Positions 34,301-43,300 of a stretch of 64,000 nt of DNA are shown piece by piece. Numbering within the stretch: position 1 is the first letter of the stretch; the number at the start of each line of letters is the position of its first letter. The notes beneath the pieces were generated by a model that was not told where the DNA came from, ran no database searches, and saw only the letters and a program-made list of their open reading frames with translations. Origin of the DNA: Terebella lapidaria (Eukaryota > Annelida > Polychaeta > Terebellida > Terebellidae); NCBI GenBank assembly GCA_949152475.1, contig OX424561.1:5146001-5210000 (forward strand). The letters are read 5' to 3'. Both the position numbers and the translations under genes were made by a program.

Positions 34301-37300
34301 ATGAACGAGATATTAGCCATTTTGTGCTCTGACCTTGAAACCGAGGTCAGAGGTCAAATTCAAGGTCACGAGAATATTCAGCATATATCATTTCCTATAT
34401 GTCCACAATTGATTCCTAGTCTCTAATCTCAATATTAAGTGAGATATTAGGCCTAATGTGTCCCATTATAAAGCATAGGAGAATTTAACATGGGAAAGTT
34501 CCATTTGGGCCGAGTTTGGGCCCAAAATGGCCAATTTCGAGCGATTCAAGCACAACTAAATTCATACATGTCACAGGGGTACATATGAGGAGGGTTATGC
34601 ATCAATAAGAAAAAAAGTTACTGAACAGATTTTGAGGAAACGACCATCAAATTCCAAAATTGGCCATTTTTAGACGAAAACGGCAGCTCTGACCTTGAAA
34701 CCGAGGTCAGAGGTCAAATTCAAGGTCACAAGAATATTCAGCATATATCATTTCCTATATGTCCACAATTGATTCTTAGTCTCTAATTTCAACTTTAAGT
34801 GAGATATTAGGCTTCATGTGTCCCATTATAAAGCATAGGAGAATTTAACATGGGAAAGTCCCATTTGGGCCGAGTTTGGGCCCAAAATGGCCCACTTCAA
34901 GCGATTCAAGGGCAACGAAATTTATACATGTCACAGGGGTACATAGGAGGAGTGTCATGCATCAATAAGAAAAAATTAGCCCAAGGGCTAAGAAAGGTTA
35001 CCGGACAATATATATTTTAGATATTAGTATTTTGTCCCGTGACCTTTAAAAAACATCATGGGTCAATTCAAGGACACGATAATATTCGGCATATGTCATT
35101 TCTAGTATGTCCACAATTAATTCCTAAGCTGTGAAGTCAATAATAAGCGAGATATTAGCCATTATGTCCTGTGACCTTGAAAATGAGGTCAAAGGTCGAA
35201 TTCAAGGTCATAGCAATATTCAGCATATATCATTTCCTATATGTTCATAATTGATTCCTAAGCTGTAAAGTCCATAATGAGCAAGCTATTAGCCATTTTG
35301 TCCTGTGACCTTGGAAATTAGGTCAAAGGTGAAGTTCAAGGTCATGACAATGTTCAGAATATATCATTTTCTATATGTCCCCAATTGATTGCTAAGCTGT
35401 AAAGTCGATAAAAAGCGAGATATTACCCATTTCGTTCTCTGACCTTGAAAATGAGGTCAAAGGTCAAATTCAAGGTCATAGCAATATTCAGCATATATCA
35501 TTTCCTATATGTTCATAATTGATTCCTAAGCTGTAAAATCGATAATAAGCGAGATATTAGCTATTTTGTCCTGCGACCTTGAAAAGGAGGTCAAAGGTCA
35601 AATTCAAGGTCATGACAATAATCTGCATATATCATTTCCTATAAGTTCATAATTGATTCCTACACTGTAAAGTCAATAATAAGCAAGATATTAGCCATTT
35701 TCTGCTTTGACCTTGAAACTGAGGTCAGAAGTCAAATTCAAGGTCACGAGAATATTCAGCATATATCATTTCCTATATGTCCACAATTGATCCCTAAGCT
35801 GTAAAATCGATAATAAGGGAGATATTAGCCATTCTGTGGTGTGACCTTGAAAATGAGGTCAAAGGTCAAATTCAAGGTCATCAGAATATTCGGCATATAT
35901 CATTTCCTATATGTCCACAATTGGTTCCTAAGCTGTAAAGTCGTTAATAAGCAAGATATTAGACATTTTGTGCTCTGACCTTGAAACCGAGGTCAGAGGT
36001 CAAATTCAAGACCCTGAGAATATTCAGCATATATCATTTCCTATATGTGCACAATTGATTCCTAGTCTCTAATCTCAATATTAAGTGAGATATTAGGCTT
36101 AATGTGTCCCATTGTAAAGCATAGGAGAATTTAACATGGGAGAGTCCCATTTGGGCCGAGTTTGGGCCCAAAATGGCCTACTTCGAGCGATTCAAGGGCA
36201 ACGAAATGTATACGTGTCACAGGGGTACATAAGAGGAGTGTTATGCATTGATAAGAAAAATAGTTACTGAACGGATTCTGAGAAAACGACCGTCAAAGTC
36301 CAAAATTGGCCATTTTTCGACGAAAATGGCCCTCTGACCTTGAAACCGAGGTCAGAGGTCAAATTCAAGGTCACCAGAATATTCAGGATATATCATTTCC
36401 TATATGTGCACAATTGATTCCTAGTCTCTAATCTCAATATTAAGTGAGATATTAGGCTTAATTTTGTCCCATTATAAAGCATAGGAGAATTTAACATGGG
36501 AGAGTCCCATTTGGGCCGAGTTTGGGCCCAAAATGGCCCACTTCGAGCGATTCAAGGGCAACGAAATTTATACATGTCACAGGGGCACATAAGAGGAGTG
36601 TTATGCATCAATAAGAAAAAAAGTTACTGATAAGATTTTGAGAAAATGACTGTCAAAGTCCAAAATTGGCCATTTTTCGACGAAAACGGCCGCCATTTTG
36701 AAAAAAATTGGAAAATCAGAAAACTAAAAAAAACCTTCCTTGGAAATATTTTTAGGTATTTTTGTGCAAAATTTCAGAAATATTCCATCATAAACTTTAA
36801 AGATAAAAATGTGAACGGACGGACGGACGGACGACGGACGACGGACGACGGACGCCGGACGCAACGCCATGGCAATAGGTTATCGGACCAAAGGTCCGGT
36901 AACCTAAAAATTAGGCCAAGGGCCGAAGATAGGTTACCGGACAATGTTTAATATTTTAGATGTTAGCCAGGTCACTGGTTGATTTCAAGGTCAAGAGAAT
37001 ATTCAGCATATATAACATTAAGCATATATCATGTCCACAGTTACATCATGTCCACAGTCCACTTTACATGCTAAGCTGTAAAGTCAATAATCAGAGAGAT
37101 ATTAGCAATTTTGTGCTGTGGCCTTGAAAATGAAGGGGCAAAGGTCAAATTCGAGATCATCAAAATATTCAATGTATATCATTTTCTATATCATGTCCAC
37201 AATTGATTCCCAAGCCATACATTCAATAGAGGAGCTAGATATGAGCCAGTTTGTCCTTGGACCTTGAAAATGAGGTCAGAGGTCAAATTCAAGGTCACGA

Positions 37301-40300
37301 GAATATTCAGCATATATCATTTCCTATATGTCCACAATTGATTCCTAAGCTGTAAAATCAATAATAAGCGAGATATTAGCCATTTTGTCCTGTGACCTTG
37401 GAAATGAGGTCAAAAGTCAAATTCAAGGTCATGACAATAATCTGCATATATCATTTCCTATATGTTCATAATTGATTTCCAAGATGTAAAGTCGATAACA
37501 AGCGAGATATTAGCCATTTTGTCATGTGACCTTGAAAATGAGTTCGAAGGTCAAATTCAAGGTCATCAGAATATTCAGCATATATCATTTCCTATATGTC
37601 CACAATTGATTCCTAAGCTGTAGAGTCGATAATAAGCGAGATATGAGCCATTTTGTGCTCTGACCTTGAAACTGAGGTCAGAGGTCAAATTCAAGGTCAC
37701 GAGAATATTCAGCATATATTATTTCCTATATGTCCACAATTGATTCCTAAGCTGTAGAGTCGATAATAAGCGAGATATAAGCCATTTTGTGCTCTGACCT
37801 TGAAACTGAGGTCAGAGGTCAAATTTAAGGTCACGAGAATATTCAGCATATATCATTTCCTATATGTCCACAATTGATTCCTAGTGTCTAATCTCAATAT
37901 CAAGTGAGATATTAGGCATAATGTGTCCCATTATAAAGCATAGGAGAATTTAACATGGGAAAGTCCCATTTGGCCGAGTTTGGGCCAAAATGGCCCACTT
38001 CGAGCGATTCAAGCGCAACGAAATTTATAGACATCATAGAAGTACATATGAGGAGTCTTATGTATCAAAAAGGAAAAAAGTTACTGAACAGATTTTGAGA
38101 AAATGGCCGCCAAAGTCCAAAATCAGGCATTTTTCGTCGAAAACGGCCGCCATTTTGAAGAAAAAGCGAAAATCAAAAAACTAAAAAATACCTCCTCCTT
38201 GAATTATTTTTAAGTATTTTTCTGCAAAATTTCAGAAAAATTCGCCCGTAAACAAAAAAGATAAAAATGTGGACGACGACGACGACGACGACGACGACGG
38301 ACGACGACGACGGACGACGGACGACGGACGCAACGCCATGCCAATAGGTTATCGGACCATAGGTCCGGTAACCTAAAAAGTTACTGAACAGATTTTGAGA
38401 AAACGACCGTCAAAGTCCAAAATTGGCCATTTTTCGACGAAAACGGCCGCCATTTTGAAAAAAATGCGAAAATCAAAAAACTAAAAAAAACCTTTCCTGG
38501 AAATATTTTTAGGTATTTTTGTGCAAAATTTCAGAAAGATTCGACCGTAAACTTTAAAGATAAAAATGTGAACGGACGACGGACGGACGGACGGACGGCT
38601 AGACGGACGGACGGACGACGGACGCAACGCCACGGCAATAGGTTATCGGACCAAAGGTCCGGTAACCTAAAAATTGAGTGAAATTCTCCAAGTCCGAAAC
38701 AATTTTCAATGGGCAAAAAAAAAATCAAAATGGCCGCCACACGCAGACCGGCGATTCAAGGGCAACGAAATTCATACATGTCATAGAGGTACATGAGAGG
38801 AATGTTTTGAAACAAAAATCTCAAAACTGATCAGACAGTTTTTGAGAAAATGGCTACCAAAGTCCAAAATTGGCAATTTTTCGTCAAAAATGGCCGCCAA
38901 ATCGGCAAAAACGATTCAATCAAAAAAATTTAAAAAACTTTTTTAGATATTGGCCTAAAAAGCAAAGGGCCGGTAAGCTAAAAATACCTAGGACATTGTG
39001 AGTGAAAACTGAGAAGCAATTTTAGTGAAGTTTTGAATGAGAACTTACAATATATTTAGCTTACAAGGGATGTGTTGCTCATAGATGGACAAAAATTGTC
39101 TGCCCACTTCGACGAATTGTAGCATCCTTCCACAGGTTTGCCAGTCAGTGTAGTGGTCACTACATCAGGGAACAAAATTTAAATTCAAACCAATGGGGTA
39201 TATTATCGAGAGTCACAAAATAGTTGTGTCTTTCTGTAGTTAGACCCGACTTGCCTTATACGGATATTCCAATGTCCAAGAATTACTCAGGTATGGCTAA
39301 AATCAATCAATATTCATAGGAGCTGATCAGCGTTGACCAGTAGGATGACCAAATCACTGACTGTGCTATGCATGAATGGTTTCCACACATGAGGGCGTGA
39401 AATGCAAGTCGGGTCTTTACTGAACGACTCCAACCAATTTGCCATAGTCGCCGGTACCCCATTGATATGTACATATCAATGACTATAAAATGTACATAAA
39501 TATTACATGGTTTAATTGTAAGCAAACAATATTTATCACAATATACAGGTAGGTTTAAAATTGTAACTTTTATTTAAGATAAGCATCTCACAGCTGCTGG
39601 ACTGTTGGCCTCGGAATGTCAAGCCATTGACTCAGACTGCTGACGCACAGTCTGACCTGCAATATACAAGTGACAGGAGCTTTGTAAATAGTAATTGAAA
39701 TGTGAGTGAAAGCATACACTTGTGGTTGAGTGCTCATTACTTTCACAATAACTGCATACTTGGAGTGACAATTTCTCAAAATTGTATGCATTTAAAGATT
39801 GTGTTTCGAATCTCAGCTTAAAAACGTCAGCATGACCAGCAACCTGATTTGTGAACTTGCCTTGTTCTTGACTTGAGAAATAGGATGGAATAAAGACTCG
39901 TATGTTTTCATGATCGTTGTAAGATTTTTCACACCCGTAATCTAAAGAATAGGGTCAGTACATGTGAATTCAAAATGCCGCATTCTCATTTCTGATAGGA
40001 ATTCTAATAACTTAAATAATATTACATCCAGTGAGATAAAGGTTACAATTTTCTATAAAAATGATCAATTTACAAAAGCCCATAAGCTGTATTTCAATTT
40101 GAGGTATAAAACATTCACAAACACACCTGATAGATTGGAGCATCGCTAGCTGTACACCGGAGAAGACAGAGCAGACAGATGGACAGTAGGACGGACGCTA
40201 CAGATGATGTGATGCTCCCAGGATCAGCCTCGCCATGACTGACTCGGTCTCGGAGCCTTGGGCCATTCGGGTACGTCAGCAGGTCCAATAACAGGCTCTG

Positions 40301-43300
40301 GGCAGGTCAATGTTACATTGTTTTTATTAAAGTCTAACTAGAGTGTATAATTTTTATGTTCTTATACCGTGGAGATGGTTTCCCTGATCATTTTGGTTTT
40401 TACAGAACTTGAAAATCTCAATCACAAGCTGAGATATTTCTATTTTCGTAAATTACTTTTTTCCAATCTATCAGCAATTTGCAGGACCTTATTAATTATT
40501 ATAATTAGATATTCATGACGTCATATGAGTCAGGTACTATAATTAGCTATCTAAACCTCATTTATGCAAGGGTTATAATGTATATAAAGGTTCCTATAGA
40601 GACTGATATGTTTTGTGGTAATGCATAGTCAGTCTTTTGTTATGCCAGCATGTTGTCAAGGCTACACAATCAGAGCTAGCGCCCCTTAGCAACCAGTTGT
40701 TGGGTGGGTTGCTATGGACAATTGACCTGTTAGGACATGTGAAAGTGCTACTTTCTTTGAACATTTTCACAAAGGATCATAATATAACAAAAGTTGAGGT
40801 CTTAATAATGTGGAATAATCAGTGGTTAGCAACAAAATCTCCATAGCAACATGGTTGCTATGGGCAATATTCCGGCTCTGGTTGCCACGACACCAACAAA
40901 ATTTATTCAAAATTTGAATATTTTCTGTATGGAGTCATTATGTGGAACAAAAACTATTTTCATGCTCTTTAATATTGTGCAGTACTGGTTTCAATGAGCT
41001 CATTATCTTTCAGTGACTCATATGACGTCATCATTGCTCATTTGCATATTTGCATATGACATCGAAAGGTCAATAGGACATGTCATAAACAAACCTCCGT
41101 AAAATAGTGACTATTCAAGATATTTCATTTCTGTAAAAACAGAAATGATCCCCAGACTTCCGTCTTTGATATTGACACTAAACTAAAATAAGTTATTTTT
41201 TCACTCTAGTTAGGCTTTAATCATGTCTGTATTGTGGTTTTTCAGTACATGGTACAGTACATGGTACATGTACTTGATCATTTTTATCAGTGTTTCATTT
41301 TGGAACTTATGATATACCCGGAACTGTATTCAATTTTGTCACTGTATACCATTTGCCATTAGTGCGAGATTTGCCATTCAGATACATGTATACTGGTATG
41401 TACAATGTTGAAATTAATTTTCTGCCAAGTTCAATAGACTTGAGAGACAAACTAAGTACGCACCATCATCTGGTCCCCGAGCACACGCCTCAGCTGATTG
41501 GTGGAGCCGTCCTCTAGAGTGGGACTCAACATCTGCATGCGGGATGTAAGACCTGACACTTGGAAACTACCGGTAGATTGAATCTATTTTTTGTCATAGG
41601 ATTTCAAAATACATGTAAGCATTGCACCCACCTCATCAAATGTGGTGAACAGAACTGTGCTCTGTAAATGAAATCAATAAAGATATATTTCCACTCATGT
41701 ACGACTGCTTGAATGTTCGAGAATGTTTACCTATTTCTCACTGACATTTTGCTCATATTTAATTATTATTAATTATGAAAGACTTTGTCTTGCAAATCAC
41801 AAACCAACATGTTTTCTAGTTTCCTTATCCTCACCTCTGCAGTGAGCACTCTGTGTAGACAGTTGTTGTCTGACGCAAACACTTTCCTGACACCGTGCTC
41901 CAGCTGAGGCAGCATCATACTCACACACTCAAAATACCTGCCACGCATACCGGTATGTTTGGTTAAAACAAGAACTCATGGAAATTGGAAAATGAATGAA
42001 TATAACTCAGCCGAATTATGTCTGTTGCACTTTAATCACATTGACACCTCAAAAAATGTTTTCTCATTGACATTTTACCTGGTGTCCATGTACAGATGGA
42101 GAGCTTGGCTCCAGATTGGTCGCATAGACGAGTGAATGAAATATGTGTCAGTGAGCTCAAGCTGTGACATGATTTCCTGAATATCCGCTCCAGTAAAATC
42201 TGAGGATGTATAAAGTCATATATACAGGGACTGATACAGCTAGTTGTATATTGAGGAATACACATGGCACTGTACTCAAACTTTGTTCCGTCTACACAGG
42301 TATAAGAAAATTGATAAATGTCTACTGACATGAGCAAAATACAGAATCACTCTCTTGTACATATTTATTTCTGGCAGAGAGTCATGACCAGGTCTTCGAT
42401 CAGTTACCGGTATATAAATTACTTCATCAAACCTTGGAATCCACACTGCTGGAAGCTGGACATCTGAGGGAAGGTGACAGGTCGTCTGTGTTTACCATCA
42501 ACACTGATCCCTTGATCCTTTAGACTCTTCCCCAGACTCACGAGGATGCACAGTAAGATATGGGGATACCTTCAGACACGGAAGCAATGGAGGAATTCCA
42601 TGCATCTACAGTATTCTACCATTTTAATTAACCAATCGCCGAACCAATTTGTCCGAGTCTTTTCACGTCATTTTCGATGCATTCTGCAAAACGTTATTAT
42701 TGGCCAGAGAGAAGTTTGCCGACGTAATACAGGAGAACTCCAGCCTGCGGTCACTCCAGAAATGTGGTCAACCCATGCAATGTGGTCAGATGCATTGGTC
42801 CCGAACGCCAGCATAGGCATTTACATGTTAAGGTTACTCCTATAATGTAGCCACTCCCCTTATCCACAATGCGGTCAGTGTGTCTGGTCCCAAAAGCCCA
42901 TAAAATCACACAATATGGCCACCAAGCAGCCAACGTCCCCCCCCCCCCCCCCCCAACTCACTGATGCGGTCAATTGAACATTACCTCATGCGGCCAGCTG
43001 GTCAGCCGTCTGCATGTTTTCATTCACGATACGGTCAGCTGAACATTAGCTTTAGCCCAGAGCAGCAGGCCGACCGGCTCTCTGTGTGTCACTTCTTCAC
43101 ACCTCTCTTCTCTTGGCTTACACAAACGTTGATAAACACACACAAGTAGATTTGTCAGCGAAGATATTGCCTCACATATCTGTTCAATCATGTGGAACGA
43201 ATGTATAAATACCTCGCATTTTTCTGATAGATATCATTCACTCAATCACACTGTTTTGAATAAATTTACAAATCTATCTATCGACATGGCCTCGAAAAAA

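Larger units (their letters stand above)
32937..38992 (+). repeat. Composite satellite-bearing element block in ERMARD intron 14
   Basis: Several elements stacked head to tail. Starts with TTAGCCCAAGGGCTAA then GGTTACCGGAC lie at 32937, 34976 and 36908. Ends of the form GCAACGCC..GGTTATCGGACC and AAAGGTCCGGTAACC lie at about 36906, 38378 and 38670, with a diverged end at 38990. They contain about 26 units of ~135 bp and five copies of a longer module (TCCCATTATAAAGCATAGG.. to GGCCGCCATTTTGAA). The copies at 32937-34975 and 34976-36906 are near duplicates. Two ends carry GGAC/GAC microsatellites. No protein-coding remnant was recognised. Confidence 0.85.

Noticed and set aside
32990-37910. CRISPR-like regular repeats
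   Set aside because: The units are ~135 bp, with no short direct repeat separated by unique spacers, and the setting is a eukaryotic intron. This is satellite DNA.
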